The translations under genes were made by a program, and so were the position numbers. The notes beneath the pieces were generated by a model that worked only from the letters and a program-made list of their open reading frames with translations, did no database searches and was not told the DNA's origin. A stretch of 64,000 nt of DNA, from the NCBI GenBank assembly GCA_950295325.1, contig OX485803.1, positions 53,211,554 through 53,275,553 on the forward strand, given 5' to 3'. Shown one piece after another: positions 24,045 through 35,744 of this stretch; within the stretch, counting starts at the first letter, position 1; each line of letters starts with the position of its first letter. The DNA is from Polytrichum commune. Lineage: Eukaryota > Streptophyta > Polytrichopsida > Polytrichales > Polytrichaceae.

Positions 24045-24735
24045 CCTCCTGACCTATAATCCTCCAGGGAAGATATGATTTCTTAATGAGTGCAGATTTG
24101 GTTGCTTTGATTAATCAAGGACTTGGTTGCAGCTTGCTCTATTCCTCGTGAGTTGTGACTGCTGAAGTCCAGGGGCTAAAGGGGGGCTAAAGTGGCCATG
24201 TAAGTAGAGTCTTAACTTGCTGTTGGCTTCTTGAAGTTGAGTGAAACCCGAATTGGAAGGAAACGTGATCAGTGCAGATCACCGCGTTGTCTGGGTTTCG
24301 CGCGGGGTTTACTTTTTTAGGATGTCATCCTTCGATCAAACCCTAGTTGTGACGCTACAAATCGTGGTGTCAATCTCTCGAGTCGGAAGCCCTAAGTAAC
24401 GGTATCCACGAGCTGATCGCTGGCTATCGATGGGAGATTGGGCGGGATGACAGTCTGGGACGAGATCACTGAAGAAAACAGTTCTCATGTTTTGAGCCTG
24501 GACAACCAAGGTTGCTGTCTGACTAAGACTGAAGCCTGCCCTCCGGCTGGGGTATCGAGGGCCCCTCCCCGGCCCCTAACCGGATTTTCTAAACCCTGCT
24601 GGGCTCAGAGGGGGATCCAATTTGGATAATTGAAAAAAAATTAAAGTCGTCCGGCTGGGCCTGTTTTTTTTGTTGTCAGCAGTCAGCCCGACCTGACTGG
24701 CCAGAGGCAGTAGGTAGGCTGCAAGGGGGTTGTGA
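24045..24735. other. Copy-2-specific noncoding stretch
   Basis: Not shared with copy 1, whose corresponding interval 2795-3540 holds unrelated sequence. No coding frame of interest. There is a GC-rich patch around 24530-24620. Confidence 0.4.
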
Positions 24736-25126
24736 ATCTTGAAGGCTTGTTATGCCAAGCCATGAGGTGGGACACAACACCCATTGCAATTCTCGGATCG
24801 AAATCAAATTAGCAGAGTCAATATAATTTTGTTTAAACTGTCGGGTATGATATAATTTTGTGGTCGAATGGTCCCTCAGGAGACTTCCCATGACTCAGTC
24901 GCCACCGTGCCGTGCACTCAGAGACCACCATGACGAAGACTAAAACGTGTTTTGCAATTTGATGGTAACTGGCTTAGGTGGACCCAAGAACATGACTCAC
25001 ATGGATGTGAGTCATTGCCACGACATGACGTGTACTAGCTAGGCAACTAGTACTCTAATTATCCGATTTACTGCGTGTTGTACTAATTCCCACAACACTC
25101 ACTATATTGGCAAATCTCAAAATTAC

Positions 25127-26069
25127 CGTAGTTTACTAGCAGGTTAGGCAACTTGGTGCCTAATATTTAATTAAAGTTCAAAAAGTAGGTTCGGCACCTA
25201 AAAATAGTATATTCATATTTTCGGCAATTTTCTCTTTTAATTTTTAAAAATTCGGCTTACATTCATTTTTAATTTTCTATTTCAACTTATATCTTGTACA
25301 TCTCTCTTGCATTGAATGACAAGTAAGATGTGAGTGAATAGTTGAGAATGCTCTGTGCTTTATGCAAGTAGAGTGGAGTTGTGTTCAACAATGCATATGG
25401 GATATGTAAACTTTGAGGTGAAGCACCTAGTTAGACGTCATTTTTATAACACGCATAACTTTTGCATAGAGTCTTCAAATGACATAAAATTTGTTGGAGG
25501 TGAAATATTACTTGATTTCTAAACTTTTCTTAGACCAACAAAATTCCAAAAAAGTTGATCTTCTATGCACAAATGAGCTCCAAAAAACTGTTATGAACGC
25601 ATTTTAATTTTTTGATCTTTACACGGCTGCAATGTTTTGTCCATATCTTTTGCATAAAGACTTATTTTGACACAAAACTTGTTGGAGGTGGAAGAAGGAT
25701 TGATTTCTCAACTTTTGTTAGTTGGACAAAATTCTATAAAAACTTCATCTTCTATGCTCAATTGGACTCCAAAAATTTGTGTACAACACATTTGAAAAGC
25801 CTCCCCTAGAGTCTTGCTACTTCTTAACCCATATTCTTTGTGGACTAATGTACGTGAGCTTGATTACAAAAGGAGCACCTTCTCTCCTTTAAAATTCACA
25901 TATGCTTCCACTGTAAGTAAAACCCTAGTGAGAAGTACAAATTTCTTACTTTTAGGCAATTTTGAAAAATAATTAATTTTATATTCGGCAAAAAATGCCC
26001 ATAATATTCCAAAATTTTAGGCATCTATTTGTAGAATTATTTTGTGCCGAACCTGCTATTAAACTACGG
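25127..26069. mobile_element. TA-flanked TIR element (Tc1/mariner- or Stowaway-like), 943 bp
   Basis: The left end is CCGTAGTTTACTAGCAGGTT followed by AGGCA. The right end on the other strand is CCGTAGTTTAATAGCAGGTT followed by CGGCA. Both are flanked by TA. Copy 1 of the duplication (around 3925) shows the empty site AAAATTAGTGAGGGC with a single TA, so TA is the target duplication. The interior is noncoding and AT-rich and includes two diverged repeats of a CACAAA(A/C)TTGTTGGAGGTG phrase (25485, 25673). TA duplication points to the Tc1/mariner group, but there is no transposase frame. Confidence 0.8.
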
Positions 26070-27265
26070 TATCGAGGGCTACATTATTCTACTGAGTGAT
26101 ACTAAATTCATGAATGCATGTTCATTTATTGAACATTTCAAAAAAATGAATACGTGTTTTAAGTTATTTTGTAGAATGCATTTAAAAAGGCTCCTTGTTT
26201 TCAAATAGCGACGCACACAGTTTCCCACACTTTGGCATTTTGAATTCCCAAAACCCTACATCTTATGGTGGCACTAGTTTCACTGGGTGAAGAAATTTAG
26301 TATCACCTTCACTAATTTCACACACGTACTATTAGCCCACCTTCACTTAAGTCGGATAACCAGTGAAGTGTAAGTGTAGTGTACGAATGAAAGTCTGTAG
26401 ACTTTGTCGTGTCTGCGCTGCCTACGTCGGCAATGGCTTCAATGGCTTACCGATCTTACCCATGCGTTGTCGGTATCATCTTGGATCGCAGCAGAATAAC
26501 ATTGCCAATCATTGTGTCAGTTTCTTCTTCAGATTCGTCAGAGGATGGGCTTTCAGTCAGTGGCAAATTGAGGTAAACATTTTATCTACAGCAATCATCT
26601 TGACGGTTTGTAGGTCTGAATCAGCTTTCCTAACATTCTGCTTTTCGGAAGCTCTTCCTTGCTGGCTCCCAACAATTATGCTCTGTTGCCCAGTGTTCCC
26701 TCTTTCATTCTCGTCTCTACATTGTTGTTTCGTCCTAAATGTGAGTTTCCGGTCTTGCGCAAGTGCCTGCCTAATGTCCTGTGCCAACGGCATTTAGTAC
26801 GTCTTCGATCCTAAAAACAGAGAATTACAGTTTCCGCTGTATGTACGAGCTATGCAGATAATCGAGGTTCCTTTAAGGGAGAAGACACGGTTGTGCGAAC
26901 CCATAAATTACAACTTCTGGGCAAACCTTCTGTTATGGTTAACAACAACATTTGTGGTGTTAAGAAGAGCTGGGAGATGCAGCCAGCTGAGAATGCAAAT
27001 CTTTCGTCGATTTAGGGTGCAGTTGCAAGAATAGTTTTGTGCCACAGATAATATTATGCATCATGAGCTCGATGAAAAATATCTTTCGGCTCAATTTGCG
27101 AATGTCTTTCTGTACGCCTGCCAACTGCGTTAAGAGAGTCAGAGAGTACGCTTAAGTATCAAGATGAACGAATTTTTCATCACTCCGCAGCGCATAAGTG
27201 GCTTGTTGTTCTCGATGTAACTTGGTGCTGTTTCTTGGTTGTCACGCCTTCGTCTCGGCAGAGGC

Positions 27266-27490
27266 AATGATCGGGGAGAACCGGCAGTTACTTACAGATG
27301 AACCGGTTGAGTTTGAGAAATAACCGGTTGAAGCTCAAGATTGCCGGAAAATTACCGATCATTTTAGAGGAATTTATAGAATATACCCCAATTTAAAAAA
27401 GGAGAACCGGAGGATGTCAACATGTAACTGGTTGGACTTGCAAATACTAGGATGTCAACCAGTTATGTCCAAAAATCTCCCCGATCTGTG
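27266..27490 (+). mobile_element. 225-bp MITE with 9-bp target duplication (Mutator-like?)
   Basis: Inserted only in copy 2. The flanks GGCAGAGGC (27257-27265 and 27491-27499) are an exact 9-bp duplication, present once in copy 1 near 5160. The ends carry the inverted repeat GATCGGGGAGA / TCTCCCCGATC just inside 3-4 extra bases. A 9-bp target duplication is typical of Mutator-like elements. There is no coding capacity. Related decayed copies lie at 2152 and 23412. Confidence 0.75.
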
Positions 27491-29000
27491 GGCAGAGGCT
27501 AGAGTGCTGAACAGGATACCTACCATGCAAACCATAACCTGCATAGCCAGTCGTCGTCGACTTCTGTCTTGAGGATTAGGGTTCTTGCAGGGACCTACCG
27601 TTTTTGATAGTTTCATTTTGTGTTTCTTTTATAATAAAAAACTTTATAGTTGCAGTAACCGTGTACGTTACCTGTTGAAGGTTTTTAATACTAAAAAGTG
27701 AGTCGATAGAAGCCTGTCGGAGGATCAGGTAGGTATTGAAATCAAGTAGAAGGCTGCAAGAGCCGGCAGGGAACCCAATCGCCAAACGACAGGCTGTACC
27801 CCATTTGTGGCATCGCCTGTCGATTGCCTGATATTTCTGATTTTCTTCTTCAACCAAGGCTTTAATGTCATATATTTCCTTTTGGTAAGTGTTATCCCTT
27901 TTTTTTCATTCTAACGCCCACTCTGAAAAGGAGGCACAACCATGTCATACAGCACAATGGTCCCAATCCCTACTTTTCCACAGATTACTGATGAGTTTGT
28001 GTGGCAAATTGTTTTTTGAAGAGTCTGGAACATCGATTGATGCATGTGGAGCTGCAGATACGGAGCGAATGCGCAGATTTGCTGGGATGTCAAGTGCGTT
28101 GCAGCTCTCGATCCAGGTTTCAACTTGATCTGAAAACTGAATCCAACCTAAGTTGCAAAACCGAATATGCTTCTGGTCTTGCAGGTATGACAGGAATTCT
28201 GTCGCAGGAACTCACACCAGTTCACTAAACATCTGGTTTAGTATGACCCACCTATTCATCAATGACCCACTAATTGTCTTGCAATCACTGGTTGGCAACT
28301 AGGGAGGGCGGGTTCCAAATGACACTTGGTGCTACATGAAAGTCACGTAGAGCACTCTAATGAACATGGCGCACCAATTCTAATGCCATACTAAATCAGA
28401 TGTTTAGTGTAGCTGACAGGATTTCAAAGGCGTCCTGTCAAGACACTAATCAAGATACATCCAGCTGATGACCCTGAAATGGCAGGCATGTCAATTCCCT
28501 CTATGGAAGGTGGTTGCCAGCCATTGTTAGGACACTAGGTACGGACATTCCTAGTCGTCAAATTGCAAATTCATGAGCGCGAAGGATAGGATTTTCCGGT
28601 AATTTTCCCCTGACGACCTAACCCTCGGAATCGGAATTGGTAGGCAGTTTGATGTGTGAATACGCTCTGAGGCCTTAAAGCATCGAGGAAGAATACATAT
28701 GGCGAAATAGATACTCTCAGAATAAGAATTGAAATTTTCACCTTGAAGTTTAATTTTTCCATGTTGATGCCAAAGTCGATTATGGAGATAAAAGGGCTCC
28801 CATTGCCAGGTCATGTTTGAGCGTCGTGCCGATTGGAAAGCGAGAAGGTGATAAGCACAATTTGATGATGTACAAATTTTGATGTGCGTTGGGCATCAGG
28901 AAGCGAATGTTTTGGTTTTAATTTGGACAATGTAGTACAGTGATCTGAACTGGTTGGTGTAAATGATTTATCTTCAGATCACCAATTTTATCGCAGCATT

Positions 29001-30659
29001 TTGATTTCGAACATATTCAAAAGAATCGGGCAGGAAATTCAATTATGTCTTTTTTTCCAGGGGTTCAAGGACTGTAGTGACTGTGATCAGCAGCTGCACA
29101 TCTGCTGTTCCAAACTCGGACATTCTTTCAAACGAATGAAAATGGCTGGAACTCAGATGTCATTTTGTGTGCACAAAGAAAACCTTCAAATTGAGTCTGC
29201 CACTTGCAGCTCTGAAGCATCATGTGTTCAACCTGGCTTAGATGAACCTATCCTACCATGTCTTTCGAACCAGGACGCATGCCCACAATCTCACCAGAGT
29301 AGTGTGGTTGATATTCACATGACAAAATTCCAGGTCCAGGGAACTGTAAATAAACAACCAGGCGTTGCTTCAGTGGAGCCATCACTGGAAAGTAGATCTG
29401 GAGAGGACATGGAAAGCTGGGCAATGGGTGCCCTTGATGTAAAGATCTTACCCACATGTGATGAATATGATGGTTTATCACCCAAAAGCCAGGAGCATGT
29501 TCCCAAGGTTGAGGAGCTTAATTGGGAGGCACTTCCAGATGACATCAAAGGATGTGTTCTCAGGAAGGTGGATTATGAAAATTTATCCAAAGTCAAGATG
29601 GTATCAAAAAGCATGAAGACTTTCATACAATGTTCAGCGTTTCTTTCGTCTCGAGGGGCATCTGTTTCCAAAGAAGGTTCACTGACCTCCTTGTGTTATT
29701 ACATTAAACATGGAGGTTTACAGTGGTCAGGGTTTGATTTGCTGTTGAAGAAATGGAGGCCACTGCCAACATTGTGGTGCCTCCCACCTCCAGATCAGGA
29801 TCTGTTCAAAGAGTACCTAGTGTGCGCAGGGAATGGGCTTTTGTGCGCAAATGTCTCCAAGTCTCTTAAAAATGAAAAACTGGTAGTCTGCAACCCTATG
29901 ACACAAATCAGTAGGGTTTTGCCACCTCTCAACTTCCCACGGAACCCTGTGCTCATGCACATGGTGACAAATGCAACCTCATACAAGGTGATTGTTGTCG
30001 GGAGCTCAGGAATGTTGGGAGGAAATATTCTGTCGAGGAAAACAGAAGTTTATGACTCACGCACCTCAAAATGGGAAGTGAAAGGTGACATGCCTGGGTT
30101 GGAGTTTAGCTTGAACGAGTATCAGACGGGAATTTGCATACATGGAATCTTATACTGCATTGCATTTTTGGAAGATGGGTCTGGCAAAGGTGTGCTGGCA
30201 TATGATGTGGACGAAGGTAAATGGTTGTTGGACTGGAAATGCCCTCTACCTGGTCCGGAAAATACCAGCTCATCCTCCGTTGCTCAGCTGGTGGAGTGTG
30301 ACAGTGAAGTCTACCTGTTCCAAGAAAGAGAGACTGGTCGGACCGTGGAGCACCGGATTGACAAACTTGAGAATGACACACTTCGAGGAGGGTCTGGGAG
30401 ATGGAAGAATATTGTCAGAGAACAGAAGATGGGTGGCCGGGGCCTGTTAGTTTACCCTGAATATGTGTGTGTCAATTTTGGTGATGGGAAGGTATGTGTT
30501 TTCAATTCAATTAAGCACACAGGCAAGGTGTATGACATCCACACTGGTGGCCATTTGGGGCCTCTTCCTTTGAAATTAAACCACACGGGAAGCGAGGCAT
30601 TTCATAGCCTCAATCCACTGTCTTTCACATTTGAGCCCAATTTTAAGAGCACAGTTTGA
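29001..30659 (+). CDS. F-box/kelch-type protein, copy 2
   Basis: 552 aa if it starts at 29001. TCTTTTTTTCCAG at about 29049-29061 looks like a splice acceptor, so the real N-terminus may come from an upstream exon joined before GFKDCSDCD. From there the frame is open to the stop. A Cys-rich patch (CSDCDQQLHICC, residues 24-36) precedes the F-box at about 173-215 (LNWEALPDDIKGCVLRKV, KMVSKSMKTF). The rest is the kelch/F-box-associated region nearly identical to copy 1 (VCNPMTQ, TEVYDSRTSKWEV, LAYDVDEGKWLL). By family it is a substrate-recognition subunit of an SCF ubiquitin ligase; the substrate is unknown. It retains a 5' coding region that copy 1 has lost, so it is probably closer to the ancestral form. 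Confidence 0.85.
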   Translation: MISNIFKRIGQEIQLCLFFQGFKDCSDCDQQLHICCSKLGHSFKRMKMAGTQMSFCVHKENLQIESATCSSEASCVQPGLDEPILPCLSNQDACPQSHQSSVVDIHMTKFQVQGTVNKQPGVASVEPSLESRSGEDMESWAMGALDVKILPTCDEYDGLSPKSQEHVPKVEELNWEALPDDIKGCVLRKVDYENLSKVKMVSKSMKTFIQCSAFLSSRGASVSKEGSLTSLCYYIKHGGLQWSGFDLLLKKWRPLPTLWCLPPPDQDLFKEYLVCAGNGLLCANVSKSLKNEKLVVCNPMTQISRVLPPLNFPRNPVLMHMVTNATSYKVIVVGSSGMLGGNILSRKTEVYDSRTSKWEVKGDMPGLEFSLNEYQTGICIHGILYCIAFLEDGSGKGVLAYDVDEGKWLLDWKCPLPGPENTSSSSVAQLVECDSEVYLFQERETGRTVEHRIDKLENDTLRGGSGRWKNIVREQKMGGRGLLVYPEYVCVNFGDGKVCVFNSIKHTGKVYDIHTGGHLGPLPLKLNHTGSEAFHSLNPLSFTFEPNFKSTV

Positions 30660-30662
30660 ATG

Positions 30663-31308
30663 TGGGTGGAGGCCAAAAGCCCCATGTTACAATGTGCACA
30701 TAGGGATGCAGTGAGAAGAGGGTTTCTTAACTATGTCGATCCCTACATTTTTTGATTTTGGAAATAGTTCTGAAAACCACCCTTTTCAGGTCATGGCTGT
30801 TTCTGTTCCATAGTTGTGAAACAGTTCATTCACTGGATGCTTTTCATTTGAGCTGCTTGCTTGAGATGAGCATATGAGGTATTCAGGTTCTTCAGGTTTT
30901 AAAATTTGTGTTCAGGTTCTATATTTTACTTCAGAATAGAAATGAAGGGCAAAAGCTGAAGCTGACAACCGTTGTGTCCAAACTGTGACTGGCAATTCAT
31001 GGTTGGAAACTACAGCCACAGCTTGAAAATCACAACAGTTGCTGAAGGTGTCATAGAATAGGTGATCTTAGTATGCATTCATTGATTGTTTTTGGGTCTG
31101 ATCCCACCTTATGTCGAATAATGCAGAGGATGATACTGACATTTTCTGAAAACTTTGTAGATTCTAATTTCATTTTGCAAGCTAATCAACTTAGTATACA
31201 TGATGACAATTTTCATATGGAGTCACCAGACTGTAAATAGACTTGCACAATGACCATATTGCACAATGAAGGTGCATTAAAATAATCCCTAAAGGGTGTG
31301 GACAACTC
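30663..31308. other. 3' flank of F-box copy 2, no gene seen
   Basis: Noncoding and unrelated to the 3' flank of copy 1; no repeat recognised. Confidence 0.4.
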
Positions 31309-31466
31309 CCATGACATTACTCGGCACATGTTTGTTTAGTGGGCCCGTGGAATATAACCGTCAAAAGCTTGAAAAGTTGAGTAGGATACTCAGTTTTTCA
31401 AGCATTCCACTGTTATAATATGTCGAAGGCCCACTATACAAACAGTGGGTGCTGAGTAATGTTATG
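31309..31466. mobile_element. Hairpin MITE, ~160 bp near-complete inverted repeat
   Basis: The left arm ATGACATTACTCGGCACATG then TTTAGTGGGCC and GCTTGAAAAGTTGAGTA is matched on the other strand by ATAACATTACTCAGCACCCA then TATAGTGGGCC and GCTTGAAAAACTGAGTA, with almost no loop. Such a long imperfect foldback is typical of small MITEs, and when transcribed it can form miRNA-precursor-like hairpins. Confidence 0.65.
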
Positions 31467-32032
31467 CCCAAAATCTTGGTTATAGGGGCGTGGTCATGGT
31501 CATGGTCATGTCAAGTTAGCATCTCTCATTATGTGATGAATGGCATTGGCTTGCCAATCCGATTGGATTTTCTGTATCCTAGCGTCCAATGTCCTCATCT
31601 AAGGTTTAAGATCCACTTGCTTAGAGCTAGAAGTAATAATGTATGGCACAAGCACTGTGTTTAGCCAATCCTTAAAACCATCATCTTGCATGTATAAAGG
31701 ACAATGATTCTATAATAGAGGCGAGGTTACATGTAATGTGAGGTTACAAATAACATGAATATGACATTGATAATTCAAAGAGAGGAAAGGGCATATGTAA
31801 TGATAATGGGGTTGAGTAAGGTTGTGCGGGACAATGCCTTGTTCTCATTGGTTGCAAATATTGTTATGTCCACAAAGCCTAGGGTGGCCTCACCTAGGAT
31901 TGTAATGTAGAGTTATTAAATTGTATATCACTTTATAATGGTATCATTATGATTATTAACTTAGCATTCTTTGTATGTTGATAAAAATAAAGTCAAGATG
32001 AATTCATTGGTATCAAAAAAATTTGTAAATAA
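31467..32032. other. Spacer left of element B, no gene seen
   Basis: AT-rich, no supported coding frame. Confidence 0.4.
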
Positions 32033-32437
32033 AACATTATATTCGTTAATCGGAGACTTTTGAAAGTCTCAAAATAAAATATGCCCATAGTTTGGGATGC
32101 CAATATTGTGGGCATATGGAATGTTGGGAACATCAAGAACATGACAATTTAAAAATTCGCACGTAAAGAATATTCCTAATACTAAAAATAGAAAATTGCA
32201 ATTATAATGAAAACGTGAACTCCATGTGGAAAATAACAAGCGAATATAAAAAACAAATGGTTTATGTCATTATAGAGTTTGGGGTGCGCATCCCATAAGT
32301 AAGGTTCTTATGGTTTTGGATGGCACATCCCAAACGTATACCACAATGGAGTGTGACAAGTCTACTAAGTCTATTAAAAACCAAGACTACTAAGTACTAA
32401 TGTTTTTTCCCGCCGTTAACTTTCACCTATGTTATGT

Positions 32438-35400
32438 TTACTCATCTCCATCTTCCGCTTCATATCCATTCTCGGCGTCATTTTCCGCAGCTGCAATACG
32501 TGCCAAGTTGTCTTTGGCAAAATGTATATGTTTTTGGGGGATGGTCATTGCTTCTGTGTTGGAACCTTTGCGCGGCTTCCAAGCACAAAGTATAGTATCC
32601 GTGTTTATCCAAACCGGTGTGTACGCTGAGTCCACTGTCCACTTAAAATTCTTTTTGGTGTCCCAACCTAAATAAGTGCGGAGCACGTTGTGGTCTTTAG
32701 TGCTTGGACGACAATATTCCACCTCAATTTGACGAAAGTTGGGGCTAGTTCGAACAAAATTGGGTGAAGACAATGCTTTTACCAACCAAATTGGCTTGGG
32801 ATGCTCCTCATCCCCAGCTCGTACGAGGACCAAATACCCTTCATGGCAATCAACACCTACACGAAACGACGGTGCCGGTCGATTGCGGGCAGGGCCAACG
32901 TAATGCTCGTCCATTGCGAACTCTTCACGAACGTCTCCATTGCTGAAAAACATAGTATCGGACTCCACAACCGTCAAACGACTTTGTGGCCAAAATCCTT
33001 GTGTCAAAGTCGTACGGGTGTCGCCACCAAGTGTCATCAAGGCTGAGCGAATGCGATCCCAATACGCGATCAACGGTTCATGGGTATCTCTAACACGTCT
33101 TGTGATGTCCTCCTCGCACAACTCTTTCCAATATTCAATGAATCCGGATATGCCTTTGATGATTTCCGGCCCATTCCTCATGGGTTCGGGTTTGCAAGGC
33201 TTTGGTTCCCCATCCGGGACCAAACATTTCCCATCATTGTCTTGACGCCATACGAGTATACCATCATCCGGGCCCCAATTAGGAGATGTGCACAAAAGCT
33301 TGAATTGCATGGCCGGGAGACCATCGTCCCTCATATAAAATCGGAATTGTTGTGCTTTGGTATGCCCCACCAAACGGTCCCCTCCCTTCAACATGTATGG
33401 CTTGATGAAGGCCTTGAAATTTGGTACTTCCTCAATCAAGTGCGGAATTACTGGCATATGGTCCAAATCCATATACGATTTCATAAGAAGAGGTATGGTT
33501 GGAAAATCTTCTTCATGCAACTTCATGCTCCACCGTCCGAATGATGCATCAATGTCGTCGTGTGTATGTCCCACCATCAAGAAAGACACAAACACCTCCT
33601 TGAAGATTCCTTTCGCCACGAGCAATGACCAAAAACAAAATACGTATCGACATTTGTTGTCCTTCGCACAATTATCAAGTTGAACGTGGAGAGTTGGAGG
33701 CAATGGTTTTGCACAAATGGGCTCTCCGGGTGGTTCTGGCAATGACGACATACAAACCTCCTTCCCCAAAAGCACTGCCTCATAAAGGGATGTGGTTCCA
33801 CAACCATCAAAAAGTGCACGGGAAGAATGTACCGGTGGCTTCTCAAGATCGCGCAACAGTTTTGCAAATGAACCCACCGTGTGGTTAGCATCGCCAGGGT
33901 AAAAATCCAAACCATAATGGGCATACTTTACGTCCCCATGGCCGTGGGCAATCATACCTGGAAAAAACAAACGATGCGTGACCAAAATAATCAAATAACC
34001 ACTAAACGGATGTATGGAGTTGGACATTTGCCAAACACACCCAAGAAAATTGGATAGACTTTAAACACGTAGTTGTGATTTCATACAAACCTGTGACAGC
34101 TACGGGCAACTTGAAGAGACCATCCGTGGCCTTTATTTTGCGTGCATAACAAGGGCATGCGGTTTTGGCGTGGTCCATTTTATCATGGATGACTGTTAGA
34201 ACCTCTGTGGGCCTCATTATGGATAGAGCACGATTCTTATAGTAATCTTGACGGTGTGCCTCTTGATTGTTGACATGTTCAATATATTTTTTCTGGTGTC
34301 TGGAATGAGATTCAGTGCCTATGGGGTGGGCGTCTCGAAGACCTTTGTATTTTTCACACGTCATACATCTAGCGAACTTGTCCCCGGGTCTTTTCAGAAT
34401 GTATTCCGCAAACTGCTGGTTTTTAATCACACTCAACTTGGACAAAGAAATGGGCCCACATCCCGCTATGCGACCCACTTCATTGATGTCCGTTAAGATG
34501 TTCTTCCATTTTGTGCCTGTGGGCAACACCATTTGAACAACCTTCTCCCCTGACGACAATGTCCTCGTCTTGTGGGGCATTGCATCGGCCAATGGCACTA
34601 TGATGGTGGATAGTGTCGCGGACGCTTGCAGTGTAGCCTCCCTAGGTTTCTTTGTGCCCGAGTTGCCATGAAATCGAGAGCGGCGACCCAACGATGAATA
34701 TTTTCGAAACCTATAAAAGTCAGCCTTGGAGACGGCGTGGATGGTATACCACGCTGTACAACACACATCAACATTCTCAAGTGTCACCACCTTATGCCCA
34801 TGGGTATCAAGGTGCAAATTTCTGTGGACCTCGAGTTTCTTAGCCGACCTCATACGAAAATCCGCAAGCCACATCTCTTGACGCAGAGATCTAATTTTCT
34901 CCCGCGGGAAAAATTGGCAACATTTCCTCGCGCAACAATCCTTGCCGGACACTAGACGGATAGATTCATCCCCCAAAAGCCGATCCCGTCGACGCTCCTT
35001 ATCTCCGCGAGGCACACGGTTTGAATCATATCTACGGAGGCCTTTGCGAGGACGTGTTGTGGCCAACAAAGCTAATTGTGTTTGCTTATGCCGCCGCTCA
35101 TGATCCCACAAACTCACTTCCTCATGTAGAACTCGACGAAGCGGCCATCGACGCAAGGAAAATCTCCATGTCACCGGGAACTCTACCGGAAGCAAAGAGT
35201 TCAAGATGCACACGCCAACATCATCGAGACCTAGGGCGTTGGCATCGACACAATCACGGGGATTGGAGTTTCTACATATACCATCTGCCACCGGGACACC
35301 AACCTCGTTGAGTAGAACGACATCAAGGCCAACCCATTGCTCCCTCCCGAAACCGGCACACAACGGAATGTCATCGTGGTCATCTCCGGAATGCAGAGAT

Positions 35401-35744
35401 TGTTCGTGGACTTCCAAAGATTCATGGGAGGATGTATCCACAAACACCCCCCTCACGTTTGGCACACCATTACTATCTGCCGACGGGGAAGACAGTTCAC
35501 ATTCAGCATCGGATGACGATGCATACGTCGACAACTCCAATGAACTATAACCCACATGCAACGCCATACAGCCTAGACCAACCACCAGAACATGATCAAC
35601 CCAACCACCACCGCAATGCATACAAGAGAGGATAGAATATATGTGGAGATAAATGGCCCAAAATTGACAAACAAATTTTGGTGCACCATTGGAGAACCTC
35701 ACGCACAAAGACGAACGCGCGTCCCAAAAAAACGTTTTAAGCAT
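32438..35744 (-). CDS. DUF7869-like putative transposase, two exons
   Basis: Exon 1 is 35744-34091 and exon 2 is 33957-32438. The intron 34090-33958 (133 bp) has GTTTGT at its donor and a TTTTTTCCAG acceptor, and splicing keeps the frame across a Gly codon. The product is about 1057 aa; the start is the farthest upstream ATG, and later ATGs are possible. The first 200 residues are hydrophobic then acidic and may not all be coding. Near residue 275 is a Cys/basic stretch (DCCARKCCQFFPREK). Residues about 640-690 hold the family core: QLDNCAKDNK, then a hydrophobic helix and VGHTHDDIDASFGRWS. The Asp, Asn-Lys and His/Asp-rich residues resemble an RNase-H-like catalytic core, but that is inference. 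The gene sits at the left of a unit with inverted ends, and a broken relative lies in the same place in element A, which favours a transposase role. There are no stops, so it may be active. Confidence 0.75.
33958..34090 (-). other. Intron of the DUF7869-like gene
   Basis: GT donor directly after GCTGTCACAG and a polypyrimidine-CAG acceptor before GTATGATTGCCC. Splicing links ...AVT-G-MIAHGHG in phase 1. Confidence 0.75.

Larger units (their letters stand above)
23178..30662 (+). repeat. Segmental duplication, copy 2 (F-box block)
   Basis: Partner of 1876-7730, same orientation. It is longer because it contains a 943-bp TIR element (25127-26069), a 225-bp element (27266-27490) and about 585 bp of 5' gene sequence that copy 1 lacks. 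Copy 1 therefore gives the empty sites for both insertions. Confidence 0.85.

Noticed and set aside
32020-32027. AATTTGTA as the definite 8-bp target duplication of element B
   Set aside because: It is adjacent to the right end but five bases away from the left end, and element A has no matching 8-bp duplication, so I leave it unproven.
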